Origin: GCA-002793235 sp965267355
GTDB lineage: Bacteria; Bacteroidota; Bacteroidia; Flavobacteriales_E; Vicingaceae
Assembly: GCA_965267355.1 (NCBI GenBank)
Contig: OZ253956.1
Location: 2,108,001-2,172,000 of the forward strand
DNA: 64,000 bases
Reading direction: 5' to 3'
The translations under genes were made by a program, and so were the position numbers. Positions 42,884-52,437 of this stretch are shown one piece after another. The notes beneath the pieces are model-generated. The model was given only the letters and a program-made list of their open reading frames with translations. It ran no database searches and was not told the origin of the DNA. Every line of letters starts with the position of its first letter. The stretch's first letter is position 1.

Positions 42884-44899
42884 ATGAAAAGAATAGTAAC
42901 AATCTTATTATTATGCACAGCAGCCTTTGTTGTTAAAGCACAAGAAAAAGATCCAGTTTTATTAACAGTTGGAGGTAAAGATGTAAAATTATCTGAGTTT
43001 AACGCTATTTTCAATAAAAATAAAACAGACGAAAAGGTTACCCCAGAATCTGTTAAAGAGTATTTAGATTTATATGTAAAGTTTAAACTAAAAGTTAGAG
43101 AAGCTGAAGCATTGGGATATGATACCCTACCTAAGTTTCAGAAAGAACTGGCAGGATATAGAAAGCAATTAGCTAAGCCTTATTTAACCGATAAAAAAGT
43201 TACAGAGGTACTGATAAAAGAGGCTTATGATAGAATGAAGTATGATGTTAGAGCAAGTCATATTTTGATAAAATTAGATGCAGATGCTTTTGATAATGAT
43301 ACAATTGAGGCTTATAAGAAAGCAATGACAGTGAGAAAAAGAATTGTAAAAGGAGAAGATTTTGCAAAAGTAGCTAAGGAAGTTTCGGCAGATCCTTCAG
43401 CTAAAAATAATGGAGGAGATTTAGGTTATTTTTCTGCATTGCATATGGTTTATCCATTTGAATCAGCTGCATACAATACTCCTGTTGGAGAAGTATCTAA
43501 ACCAGTTAGAACCAAGTTTGGTTACCACATCATTAAAGTAACTGGTAAACGACCAGCAAGAGGAACCATTAAAGTAGCTCATATTATGGTTAAATCGACA
43601 AACAATACTGCTAAAGCAATTGATTCTGAAGGAAAAAAAGTGGAAAGCAGAAATAAAAATGCCAGTGCTGATGTGCAAAAGCAAAAGATATATGAGATAT
43701 ATGAGAAAGTAAAAGCAGGAGAGGACTTTGCAATGTTGGCAAAACAATACTCAGATGACAAAAATTCTTCTAGAAGAGGAGGGGAGCTGCCTGAGTTTAA
43801 TGCTGGAAAAATGGTGCCTCAGTTTGAAGAAATGGCATTTTCCTTAAAAAATGATGGTGATGTATCTGAGCCATTTTTAACACAATATGGATGGCATATC
43901 GTTAAACGATTAAATTTAAAAGAATTAGCTCCTTATGATGATATGTATGATGCTATTAAATCAAAAGTATCAAGAGACTCAAGGTCTAATAAGAGTAAAA
44001 AAGTGTTGTTGACTAAGATAAAAACAGAGAATAATTTTAAAGAAAGCATTAAGGAACGTAATGATTTCTACAGGTTAATCACAGCTAAAGAGATGAAAGA
44101 AGGATGGGATCTAACTAAAGCAAATAAATACAATGCTGTAATGTTTGGATATTATGCCCCAGATGGAGATGAAAGAGAATTTACTCAAACTCAGTTTGCT
44201 GAATTATTAGCTAAACTAAAAGTACCAGGTAAAGAAGAAGATATTAATGTAAAAGCAGAAATAAACAAACTATATAAACAGCAGGTGTACAAAGAAGGTT
44301 TAGATTTTAAAGATTCCAGATTATCTAAAACCAATGAAGAGTTTAGGTTATTAATGAAAGAGTACCGAGATGGAATTTTGTTATTTGATTTAACAGATGA
44401 AAAAGTTTGGTCTAAAGCTGTAAAGGACTCAGTAGGTTTAGAAGCTTTTTATGAAAAAAATAAAACCAATTACATGTGGGACAAGAGAGTTGATGTGACC
44501 CTTTATGTTTGTAAAGATGAAACTGTCTCAAAACAAGTAAGTAAAATCTTAAAAAAGAAAACAAAAAAAGGCTATTCTAACGATGATATACTTAATATGG
44601 TAAATGAAGATAGTCAACTAAATCTAAACATAGAAGAAGGAAAGTTCTCCAGAGGTGATAATTATAGCGTTGATCAGGCTACATGGACAGCAGGTACTAC
44701 ATCAACTGTTAAAAGTGATAAAGGAGTTACTTTAGTAGTAATTAATCAAGTACTTGATCCAGAACCAAAAGCATTAGATGAAATTAGAGGTTTAATTACT
44801 TCTGATTACCAAAATCATTTAGAGCAAGAATGGATTAAAGAATTGCAAACTAAGTACGATGTAAAAGTGAATGAAGAAGTGTTAAAATTAGTTAAGTAA
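42884..44899 (+). CDS. Periplasmic SurA/PpiC-type peptidyl-prolyl isomerase, long
   Basis: Exported foldase of 671 residues. After the signal peptide (IVTILLLCTAAFVVKAQ) comes a SurA-like helical N-domain (DVKLSEFNAIFNKNK, then LDLYVKFKLKVREAE). Two parvulin domains follow. The first has DVRASHILIKLDA and FGYHIIKVTG; the second has GTIKVAHIMVKS and YGWHIVKRLN. A further 270-residue region of unknown type ends the protein. It should help outer-membrane proteins fold. A strong hairpin follows its stop. Confidence 0.92.
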   Translation: MKRIVTILLLCTAAFVVKAQEKDPVLLTVGGKDVKLSEFNAIFNKNKTDEKVTPESVKEYLDLYVKFKLKVREAEALGYDTLPKFQKELAGYRKQLAKPYLTDKKVTEVLIKEAYDRMKYDVRASHILIKLDADAFDNDTIEAYKKAMTVRKRIVKGEDFAKVAKEVSADPSAKNNGGDLGYFSALHMVYPFESAAYNTPVGEVSKPVRTKFGYHIIKVTGKRPARGTIKVAHIMVKSTNNTAKAIDSEGKKVESRNKNASADVQKQKIYEIYEKVKAGEDFAMLAKQYSDDKNSSRRGGELPEFNAGKMVPQFEEMAFSLKNDGDVSEPFLTQYGWHIVKRLNLKELAPYDDMYDAIKSKVSRDSRSNKSKKVLLTKIKTENNFKESIKERNDFYRLITAKEMKEGWDLTKANKYNAVMFGYYAPDGDEREFTQTQFAELLAKLKVPGKEEDINVKAEINKLYKQQVYKEGLDFKDSRLSKTNEEFRLLMKEYRDGILLFDLTDEKVWSKAVKDSVGLEAFYEKNKTNYMWDKRVDVTLYVCKDETVSKQVSKILKKKTKKGYSNDDILNMVNEDSQLNLNIEEGKFSRGDNYSVDQATWTAGTTSTVKSDKGVTLVVINQVLDPEPKALDEIRGLITSDYQNHLEQEWIKELQTKYDVKVNEEVLKLVK

Positions 44900-44915
44900 A
44901 GTAGTTAAATAGTTT

Positions 44916-44951
44916 AAAGCTGCTAATATTGTAGTAGATATTAGCAGCTTT
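44916..44951 (+). terminator. Terminator or attenuator hairpin before the lipoprotein gene
   Basis: Perfect 13-bp stem AAAGCTGCTAATA / TATTAGCAGCTTT with a 10-base loop, followed by TCTTGTTTT and then the ATG at 44960. It stands between the first and second folding genes. It may end most transcripts and pass some through. Confidence 0.75.
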
Positions 44952-44959
44952 CTTGTTTT

Positions 44960-45826
44960 ATGAGGTTAGCCTTTTTATTGATATTATCAGTTTTTGCGCT
45001 TTCTTGCTCTTTGTTTCAAAAAGAGGAGGAACAAGATGCTACTACTATTGCCAGAGTTGCAGATCAGTATTTATATATGAAAGATATAGAAGGGGTAGTA
45101 CCAGTCGGCACTAATGAAGTTGATAGTACTTTGATTATTGATAATTACATTCAAAGTTGGATTAAAGAAAAACTGATATTGCAAAAAGCTGAATTAAATT
45201 TACAGGAGCATCAAAAAGACTTTGAAAAGCAGTTAGAAGATTATCGTAAATCACTTATCATTTATACCTATGAAAAGGAATATATTAAACAAAATTTAGA
45301 TACTAATGTTTCTGAAATAGAGATTAAAGATTTTTATGAAAACAACAAGCAGAACTTTGAGTTAAAAGATGACATTGTAAAAGTGAGGTACTTAAAATTG
45401 CTTAAAACTGCTCCTAAAATTAAACGAATCAGAAAACTTTACATATCTACTAAAGATAAGGACAATGAGAAATTAAAAGAATTAGTACATCTTTATGCTG
45501 AAAAATTTCATTTAGATGATAGTTTGTGGATATCTTTTGAAGAATTAAAAAAAGAGGTGCCTCTTCAGGTAAACCAAACAGCAGGCTATTTAAAAAATAT
45601 TAAGAATATTGAGGTAGAAGATTCGTTATCATATTACTTTATAAACATTAGAGATTATAAATTAAAAAATGATGTAGCTCCTTTAAGTTTTGAGGCACAT
45701 AACATTAAAAATATAATCATAAACAAACGAAAACTAAAGTTGATTAATCAAGTTAAGTCAGATTTATATCAAGAAGCATTTTTGAAAAAAGAAATAGAAA
45801 TTTATAAACCAAAAAATGACGAATAA
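44960..45826 (+). CDS. SurA-like lipoprotein lacking a parvulin domain
   Basis: Lipoprotein of 288 residues (signal ending FALSCSLFQ, lipid-modified Cys at about residue 16). It has the SurA N-domain pattern: IARVADQYLYMKDIEGVVP, IDNYIQSWIKEKLILQKAELNL and a long helix, then YENNKQNFELKD. No parvulin HI-K ... GYHI signature is present, so it is probably a binding rather than isomerase partner. It overlaps the surA ATG by 11 bases, indicating coupled translation. Confidence 0.82.
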   Translation: MRLAFLLILSVFALSCSLFQKEEEQDATTIARVADQYLYMKDIEGVVPVGTNEVDSTLIIDNYIQSWIKEKLILQKAELNLQEHQKDFEKQLEDYRKSLIIYTYEKEYIKQNLDTNVSEIEIKDFYENNKQNFELKDDIVKVRYLKLLKTAPKIKRIRKLYISTKDKDNEKLKELVHLYAEKFHLDDSLWISFEELKKEVPLQVNQTAGYLKNIKNIEVEDSLSYYFINIRDYKLKNDVAPLSFEAHNIKNIIINKRKLKLINQVKSDLYQEAFLKKEIEIYKPKNDE

Positions 45827-47159
45827 AATAATCATCACTATATTTTCCTTTTTTACTATGTTGTCGGTTAATGCCCAGCAAGATGGAAAGGTTTTAGATA
45901 AAATATTGGCTGTAGTAGGCGAAAACACCATTTTTATGTCAGAAATAGAGTCGCAAATTGTATCCATGCGAGCAAATGGGGTTTTGGTTGACGATAAAGC
46001 CAGATGTCAAATGTTTGAAGAATTACTTTTTCAAAAGCTATTATTACATCAAGCAGCAATAGATAGTATAACCGTTACTGATGCTGAGGTAGAGGGTGAA
46101 ATTGAAAGAAGGCTAAATTACTTTATTGCTCAAATTGGTTCTGAAAAGAAACTAGAACAGTATTATAAAAAATCTATAGAGGAAATCAAAGAAGAGTTTA
46201 GAAAGATTGTTAAAGAGCAAATGGTAAGTCAGCGTATGCAAGGTCAAATTACAGGTAATGTAAAAGTTACCCCAAAAGAAGTAAAGACTTATTACAATAG
46301 TATTGATCCTGATAGTATTCCAACCATTGAATCAGAAGTTGAATATGCACAAATATTGATTAATGCTAAAGAGAGTGAAAATGCTAAAAAAGAGGCTTAC
46401 GATAAGATTAATGGCTTTAGAGAACGAATCATTAATGGAGAAGAGTTTTCTACGTTAGCAATTCTTTACTCAGAAGATGAAGGTTCAGCTAAAAATGGTG
46501 GGGAGCTTGGGTTTTTAGGAAGAGCAGAGTTGGTACCAGAATTTTCGGCAGTAGCATTCAAACTAAAGAACAAAGCAGTTTCTGAAATTGTAGAAACTGA
46601 ATTTGGTTACCATATTATTCAGCTAATAGAGAGAAGAGGACAAAAAGTAAACGTAAGGCATATTTTGGTGAAAGTAAAAGTAGATGAAGATGAGGTGCAA
46701 AAAGCTAAAAACCTAGCAGATAGTGTTTATAATATCATTCAAACTGATACAATTAATTTTGAAAAATTAGCATTAAAACATTCTAATGACAAGGCAACTA
46801 AAAAGAATGGTGGTTTAGCAGTAAACCCACAAACAGCTACTTCTATATTTTATATTGATCAGGTTAACCCTCAAGTATATTATACTTTAGAAAAAATGAA
46901 AGTAGGAGAAGTGTCAAAACCGGTTCCTGCACAAGATACCAATGGTAAAAAGGGCTATAGAATTATTAAACTCATTACTAAAACAGAGCCACATAAAGCA
47001 ACCATAGAAGAAGATTATGATAAAGTGAAAGCAGCTGCATTGGCTGATAAGCAAAACAAAGCAACCTTAGAGTGGGTAAGTAAAAAGGCAAAAAATACTT
47101 ACGTTAAAATTTCGAATGACTATAAAGAATGTGCCTTTGAGAATGATTGGGTGAATTAA
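45816..47159 (+). CDS. surA: SurA-type peptidyl-prolyl isomerase
   Basis: Periplasmic chaperone of 447 residues with a signal peptide (IIITIFSFFTMLSVNAQ). The N-domain is KILAVVGENTIFMSEIESQI and FEELLFQKLLLHQA. Two parvulin domains follow: SEVEYAQILINA ... FGYHIIQLIERRG, then VRHILVKVKVDE with YRIIKLI near the end. The domain order N-P1-P2-C is that of SurA, which guides outer-membrane proteins to BAM. It is the third folding gene in the run. Confidence 0.92.
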   Translation: MTNKIIITIFSFFTMLSVNAQQDGKVLDKILAVVGENTIFMSEIESQIVSMRANGVLVDDKARCQMFEELLFQKLLLHQAAIDSITVTDAEVEGEIERRLNYFIAQIGSEKKLEQYYKKSIEEIKEEFRKIVKEQMVSQRMQGQITGNVKVTPKEVKTYYNSIDPDSIPTIESEVEYAQILINAKESENAKKEAYDKINGFRERIINGEEFSTLAILYSEDEGSAKNGGELGFLGRAELVPEFSAVAFKLKNKAVSEIVETEFGYHIIQLIERRGQKVNVRHILVKVKVDEDEVQKAKNLADSVYNIIQTDTINFEKLALKHSNDKATKKNGGLAVNPQTATSIFYIDQVNPQVYYTLEKMKVGEVSKPVPAQDTNGKKGYRIIKLITKTEPHKATIEEDYDKVKAAALADKQNKATLEWVSKKAKNTYVKISNDYKECAFENDWVN

Positions 47160-47193
47160 GTAATATCAGAAATTTCTTAGTACTTTTATTTTT

Positions 47194-48165
47194 ATGTCAG
47201 ATACATCATACAAATCAGAAGTTGAAGCTATAGATGCTTTTGTTGGCAGGTATAACGCCTTAACCACAGAAATAAGCAAAGTAATAGTTGGTCAGGAAAA
47301 AGTAGTAAAGAATGTATTGATTTCTATTTTTAGTCGTGGACACTGTTTGTTAGTTGGTGTGCCTGGATTGGCTAAAACTTTATTGGTAAGTACCATTTCA
47401 GATACTTTAGGCTTAGATTTTAACCGTATTCAGTTTACACCCGATTTAATGCCTTCTGATATTATTGGTTCTGAAATTTTAGATGAAAATAAAAATTTCA
47501 AGTTTGTGAAAGGACCTTTGTTTGCCAACATTATTTTAGCGGATGAGATTAACCGTACCCCACCTAAAACGCAGTCTGCTTTATTAGAAGCTATGCAGGA
47601 ACGTACCGTTACTGCTGCTGGGCATCATTACAAATTAGCTGAGCCATTTTTTGTGTTGGCAACACAAAACCCAATTGAGCAGGAGGGGACTTACCCTTTA
47701 CCTGAAGCGCAGTTAGACCGTTTTATGTTTAACATTTGGGTAGATTACCCAAAGTATGAAGAAGAACTTGCCATTGTAAAAAACACTACTACTGACACAG
47801 AAGTTCAGCTCAACAAAATAATGAGTGCAGAAGAGATTATTTACTTTCAGCAATTGATACGTAAATTACCTGTAGCTGATAATGTAATGGAGTATGCTGT
47901 AAAATTAGCAACCAGTACCAGAGCAGGTAGTGAATTTGCTAATGAGGTGGTAAATAATTACCTGAGCTGGGGAGCAGGACCAAGAGCATCACAATATTTA
48001 ATTGTTGGTGCAAAGTGCCATGCTGCCATTAATGGTAAATACTCTCCAGATATTGAGGATGTGCAAGCTGTTGCAGAACCAATTTTACGCCACCGTATTG
48101 TACGCAATTACAAAGCTGAAGCGGACGGTTATTCTATCGAAAAGATTATTAAAGGATTGTTATAA
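47194..48165 (+). CDS. MoxR-family AAA ATPase
   Basis: Cytoplasmic ATPase of 323 residues. Walker A is GVPGLAKTLLV, Walker B is NIILADEINRTPPKTQSAL, and the sensor is FVLATQNPIEQEGTYPLPEAQLDRF. MoxR proteins usually act with VWA proteins encoded next to them, such as DUF58 and BatA/BatB. Here the next gene is on the other strand, so no such partner follows. It lies 34 bases after surA. Confidence 0.95.
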   Translation: MSDTSYKSEVEAIDAFVGRYNALTTEISKVIVGQEKVVKNVLISIFSRGHCLLVGVPGLAKTLLVSTISDTLGLDFNRIQFTPDLMPSDIIGSEILDENKNFKFVKGPLFANIILADEINRTPPKTQSALLEAMQERTVTAAGHHYKLAEPFFVLATQNPIEQEGTYPLPEAQLDRFMFNIWVDYPKYEEELAIVKNTTTDTEVQLNKIMSAEEIIYFQQLIRKLPVADNVMEYAVKLATSTRAGSEFANEVVNNYLSWGAGPRASQYLIVGAKCHAAINGKYSPDIEDVQAVAEPILRHRIVRNYKAEADGYSIEKIIKGLL

Positions 48166-48205
48166 TGAATGAATAAAGAGTACCGGTTTTCTTTTCTGTG
48201 TTTAT

Positions 48206-49093
48206 TTATTCTATTGTCGTAGTTAGTTCAGCAGCATCAGTGCTTTCTTTCGGAGCATCTGCATAACGGTAGTATAAACCAACTAGTGCAGCAACGGTAA
48301 TTGCCATCATAATGGCTCCAAAAACTACATTTACAGCCATTTGCACAATAAATCCAATAACTGGTATTAGAGAGAAAACACTTGTTACTAAGCCTACAAT
48401 TAAACTCACACCAAATATTACCAAAAATGCTAAGAAGCATATTCCAAGAAACTTAAAAGCTCTGCTCCAGTTAATGTGGTAAAAACTAAATGCAAAGGAT
48501 GAACTGAAATCGTAATTACCAATTACGTAAGCTGGCATTACCAATAAAAATCGCATCGAAACAACCATGGCGGTAATAAAAAGTAATAAGGCTAAAATAC
48601 CAGATAGTGAAGCACTAAAAACAGCTGCAAAAAACATTAATGCTATGAGTATATTAAGTACAATGGTTATTAATACCAATTTAAATACTTCTGAAGAAAA
48701 AGAGAGTTTAAATAATTGAGCAAAGGTTAATTGTTCATCTTTTATTTCAGAATCGGCAGTTAAAAATGCGAAGTAATAATTCCAAGATGCTATTACAATA
48801 ATAATTAGCATAAACACAATCATTGAAACAATGAACTCTGGTGTTAAAAACATTTCAGCCATATGTTCTAACATCAGTAAAGAGTCTTCGGGTGTGCTTC
48901 CGCTTAGCATATCAGCAAACATACTCATATCTGATACTCCTAATAATGCAACAAGGGCAACCATGCCAGCTAAAACCATTGTGCAGCCATAATAAATGGC
49001 ATAAGCCCATAAAACTTTTTTCCAAATGGTTTTAGTTAAGGCAGTTATACCATTAAAAAAATCATTTTTAAATAGGTGGTAATAATTAGTCAT
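48206..49093 (-). CDS. Polytopic membrane protein
   Basis: Protein of 295 residues with about six long hydrophobic helices, for example WAYAIYYGCTMVLAGMVALVALLG and FIVSMIVFMLIIIVIASWNYYFAFL. The last pair is rich in Gly/Val, and a cytoplasmic acidic tail follows. The layout resembles DUF4013-type or glycerophosphodiester-permease-like proteins, but I do not assign a family. The ATG comes 6 bases after the OmpA-like gene, so it ends a three-gene operon. Confidence 0.72.
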   Translation of the reverse strand: MTNYYHLFKNDFFNGITALTKTIWKKVLWAYAIYYGCTMVLAGMVALVALLGVSDMSMFADMLSGSTPEDSLLMLEHMAEMFLTPEFIVSMIVFMLIIIVIASWNYYFAFLTADSEIKDEQLTFAQLFKLSFSSEVFKLVLITIVLNILIALMFFAAVFSASLSGILALLLFITAMVVSMRFLLVMPAYVIGNYDFSSSFAFSFYHINWSRAFKFLGICFLAFLVIFGVSLIVGLVTSVFSLIPVIGFIVQMAVNVVFGAIMMAITVAALVGLYYRYADAPKESTDAAELTTTIE

Positions 49094-49099
49094 GACTCA

Positions 49100-51235
49100 T
49101 TATTTTTCAATAATCTTAAACTCTGTTCTACGATTTTCTTGATGAGCTGCTTCTTTCTCATCTTCAAACTTTAGCTTAGCTATTTCAGCATCAGTTTTAA
49201 TTAATTGTGTCTCACCATAACCTTTAGCAACCATACGACCAGCACTAATTCCATTTTTTATTAAATAGTCAACACATGATTGAGCTCTACGCTGAGATAA
49301 TTTTTCGTTATAAGTATCTCCACCTCTGGAATCAGTATGAGCAGATAACTCTATTTTAATGGTAGGGTTTTCATTCAATAACTTAGTTAAACGATCCAAT
49401 TCGTTTTTAGAAGCATCACGTAAGGTAGCTTTGTTATAATCATAAAAAATGTTTTTCAGTACAATAGCACTACCAACTTTAATTTTCTTCAAGTCAATGT
49501 TTTTCTCAACTTCTTGGTAAGCTGCAGTTTCTGGTATGTTAAAGTTTTCAGAGTGGAAGAGGTAACCTTCTTCTCTAACAATTAACCCATAGTTTTTACC
49601 AGAAGGCAATGAAACCAAATATTTACCTGTACTGTTGTTAGATTCAAACGTAGCAAGCGTTTTGTTTTCTTCTACATCAATTAATTCTAAATCTGCTCCA
49701 ACAGGTTTTAATGTTTCAGCATCTCTTACTACACCTTTTAAGATGGTAATTCTTTTGGTTAATGCATCAACCTGTTTTTCAATTACTTTTTCACTAACTG
49801 GTTTAGCAATGCTTGCCAATAAATTATCTTCACCATTTAACTGTAAAGGCTTTTCAGGACCTAAAAATGTAATTTGGTAAATATCTTTTTCACCCAGACC
49901 ATCTGCCTTAAATGAAGAGTAATAACCTCTACGACCACTAGCATTAATTACAAAGAATACATCGTCATCAACACTATTAATTGGGTAACCTAAGTTTTCT
50001 GGTTCACTCCAGGTGCCATCTTCCTGTAAGGAAGATTTCATAATGTCATAGCCTCCCATAGTATTGTGACCTTGAGAACTGTAGTATAAAGACTTTCCAT
50101 CAGGGTGAATTAATACTGCTTCTTCGTTATATTTTGTATTCACTTTAGGTCCTAAATTAGTAGCTGGTCCCCAATCCATTTTTTCCTCATCCCAATGGGT
50201 AACATAAATGTCATGATTCCCAATTCCTCCATCTTTATTACTCACAAAGTACAATGTTTTTCCATCATTAGAATAACTTGCTGAAGACTCGTGATATTTA
50301 GTGTTAATGTTTTTATTAAGTGGTTTAGGCTTAGTCCAGGTATTACCTTCCAATTTACATTCGTATAAATCACCTCCATTTTTACCTCCAAGATAAATAA
50401 TCATGCTTTGGGCATCTGGTGCAACAGCTGTAGTAGCATCATGACTTTCGGAGTTGATTGGAGCTCCCATATTTTCAGGAGTTGTCCATTTTCCATCAAT
50501 TTTTTTAGTAATATAGATATCTTCATAATAAGGGGTTCCAGGAGGTTGTTTGTCTGCTCCTGTAGAAGTATTTCTTCTTGAAGTAAACATCATAACTGAT
50601 TCATCAGCAGAAATGATTGCGCCATATTCAGGATATTTTGTGTTTACTGGTCTGCTAAAGTTGTCAATAAAAACTCTTTCAGGCTTTGTTACTAATTCTT
50701 TAGCAAACTCACACTCCTTAATTCTTTTAGCAACATCTTCCACTTCAGCAGGATTCTTAGTAACAAGTGTGCTTTGATATTTTTTAAATTCTGTTATAGC
50801 TTTATCAAAATCCATGGTGATATGATATGCTTTACCTAACTGGTAATGAATATCCTTTGCTACATTAGGATTTAATTTCAGTGCTTTTTCCAAATGAGGA
50901 ACGGCTTCTTCTTTGTAAATAGCATTCATTAAATAACATCTTCCTAGCCTGTAGTTTAATTCAGAATTATTAGAGTTGAATTTATTCGCTTTAAACAATA
51001 GAGGTAACGCCTCTCTGTAAGCAGCCATTCTGTCCCGATATTCAGGCTCATTAAAATCAATGTATTCTTCAGGGAAAATTTCATACAAATCGTACCCAGC
51101 ATCTAAATTGTCTTTTGCAATTTTAAATTCATCTTTCCTTTCTTTAAAAATTTTCTTATCGAAAGGTATGTCTTGTGCGTTAAGTGAAACTGCACAAAAA
51201 AGTATGGCTAATAAATATATATATCTTGTTTTCAT
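49100..51235 (-). CDS. OmpA-family protein with TPR, PD40 and CRD domains (PorE-like architecture)
   Basis: Exported protein of 711 residues. The signal peptide is RYIYLLAILFCAVSLNAQ. TPR repeats (about 80-170) precede a PD40/WD40-like propeller (about 185-440; motifs such as KYHESSASYSNDGKTLYFVSN). A carboxypeptidase-regulatory beta-sandwich follows (about 495-565), then an OmpA domain (about 590-711) with KIELSAHTDSRGGDTYNEKLSQRRA. This four-part order is that of the T9SS subunit PorE, but Bacteroidota have several such proteins. PorE is a lipoprotein and no lipobox is seen here. The OmpA domain should hold peptidoglycan. Confidence 0.88.
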   Translation of the reverse strand: MKTRYIYLLAILFCAVSLNAQDIPFDKKIFKERKDEFKIAKDNLDAGYDLYEIFPEEYIDFNEPEYRDRMAAYREALPLLFKANKFNSNNSELNYRLGRCYLMNAIYKEEAVPHLEKALKLNPNVAKDIHYQLGKAYHITMDFDKAITEFKKYQSTLVTKNPAEVEDVAKRIKECEFAKELVTKPERVFIDNFSRPVNTKYPEYGAIISADESVMMFTSRRNTSTGADKQPPGTPYYEDIYITKKIDGKWTTPENMGAPINSESHDATTAVAPDAQSMIIYLGGKNGGDLYECKLEGNTWTKPKPLNKNINTKYHESSASYSNDGKTLYFVSNKDGGIGNHDIYVTHWDEEKMDWGPATNLGPKVNTKYNEEAVLIHPDGKSLYYSSQGHNTMGGYDIMKSSLQEDGTWSEPENLGYPINSVDDDVFFVINASGRRGYYSSFKADGLGEKDIYQITFLGPEKPLQLNGEDNLLASIAKPVSEKVIEKQVDALTKRITILKGVVRDAETLKPVGADLELIDVEENKTLATFESNNSTGKYLVSLPSGKNYGLIVREEGYLFHSENFNIPETAAYQEVEKNIDLKKIKVGSAIVLKNIFYDYNKATLRDASKNELDRLTKLLNENPTIKIELSAHTDSRGGDTYNEKLSQRRAQSCVDYLIKNGISAGRMVAKGYGETQLIKTDAEIAKLKFEDEKEAAHQENRRTEFKIIEK

Positions 51236-51254
51236 AGTCTCTTAAATTCTGGTA

Positions 51255-52313
51255 TTAATCACAACTTTGTTGTACAAATGATTTCCCGTTTTTTAAACCA
51301 AGCTCAGCAGCTTTACTCCAATCTTCACAGGCTTTGACTTCTTCTCTAAGCATTTCACGTGCAATACCTCTGTTAAGGTATGCGGCAGCGTTTTCTTTAT
51401 TGATTACAATGGCTTTGTTACAATCTTCAACAGCTCCTTTATAATCTTTTAATTTATACTTAGAGGCAGCTCTATTGCTAAATGCGTAGCTATAACTTGT
51501 TTTTAAACGAATAGCATCGCTAAAATCTTTAATAGCACCTTGGTAATCACCTTTTTCGTGCTTTGCTAAACCTCTATTGTTATACGCAAGGTAATAGTCG
51601 CCTTTTAATTCAATTGCTTTGGTGTAGCTTGCAATTGCCTCATCATGTTTGTCAGCTCTGCGTTGTGCACTCCCCAAATTATTATATGCAAAATGGAGTT
51701 TTTTATCTAATAATATTGCTTTTTCGTAATCTTTAATAGCTCCCTCATAATCTTCAGTTTGTCGCTTGGCACTTCCTCTATCGTTATAAGCATAAGCATA
51801 ATCCGTTTTATGTTTAACAGCATTGGTATAATCAGCGATTGCTTCTTTATACTTTTCTTCTAAGAAATAAATTCCACCTCTATAATAATACGCTTGGGCA
51901 TTTTCAGGATTAATCTTAATGGCATCGCTAAAATCTTTTAAAGCAGAAGCATCATCATCTAAAGCCTGATGACATCTACCTCTCATAAATTGAGCTTCTG
52001 TAGAGTCAGGATTTAACTCGATTACTTTAGTAAAATCAGTAACCGCAGCTTTGTATTTTTTTTGTTGATAATAAATAGAGCCTCTATTAAAGTACGCCTT
52101 GTAAAAAGCAGGACTTAATTCGATTGATTGGTTAAAATCTTCAATCGCTCCATTCAAATCTTTTGCATTAAACTTTTGAATGCCAGAATTGTACAGTTCT
52201 TGAGCTTTCATAGCATCAAGAGCAGTGGAATCACCAACGTTTACATCTTGCGAAAACCCTGTAAAACAGAACGAAATTGCTCCGATTAATAAAAATGATT
52301 TTAGTTTCTTCAT
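51255..52313 (-). CDS. Secreted protein with nine TPR repeats
   Basis: Protein of 352 residues with a signal peptide (LKSFLLIGAISFCFTGFSQ), then nine consecutive 34-residue TPRs from about residue 36. Examples are YKAYFNRGSIYYQQKKYKAA and YLAYNNRGLAKHEKGDYQGA. It ends at a Cys in SFVQQSCD. It is probably periplasmic and binds other proteins. It opens the operon with the OmpA-like gene (19 bases on) and the membrane protein. Confidence 0.9.
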   Translation of the reverse strand: MKKLKSFLLIGAISFCFTGFSQDVNVGDSTALDAMKAQELYNSGIQKFNAKDLNGAIEDFNQSIELSPAFYKAYFNRGSIYYQQKKYKAAVTDFTKVIELNPDSTEAQFMRGRCHQALDDDASALKDFSDAIKINPENAQAYYYRGGIYFLEEKYKEAIADYTNAVKHKTDYAYAYNDRGSAKRQTEDYEGAIKDYEKAILLDKKLHFAYNNLGSAQRRADKHDEAIASYTKAIELKGDYYLAYNNRGLAKHEKGDYQGAIKDFSDAIRLKTSYSYAFSNRAASKYKLKDYKGAVEDCNKAIVINKENAAAYLNRGIAREMLREEVKACEDWSKAAELGLKNGKSFVQQSCD

Positions 52314-52422
52314 AGAGTTTAAAATTTAAGCACCAATTTAATAAAATCTGTATAAACAATAAAAGCTTTAGAAAGTAAAGTTGTAATTAGTTAATAACAG
52401 TTTTTATGCCATTGATTATTTA

Positions 52423-52430
52423 TACTTTTG
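52423..52430 (+). promoter_or_regulatory. Putative -7 box of prmC, near-leaderless
   Basis: TACTTTTG matches TAnnTTTG and ends 7 bases before the ATG at 52438. A start site at the usual distance would fall at or just before the ATG, giving a leaderless or nearly leaderless mRNA. Confidence 0.4.
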
Positions 52431-52437
52431 TTTGGGT

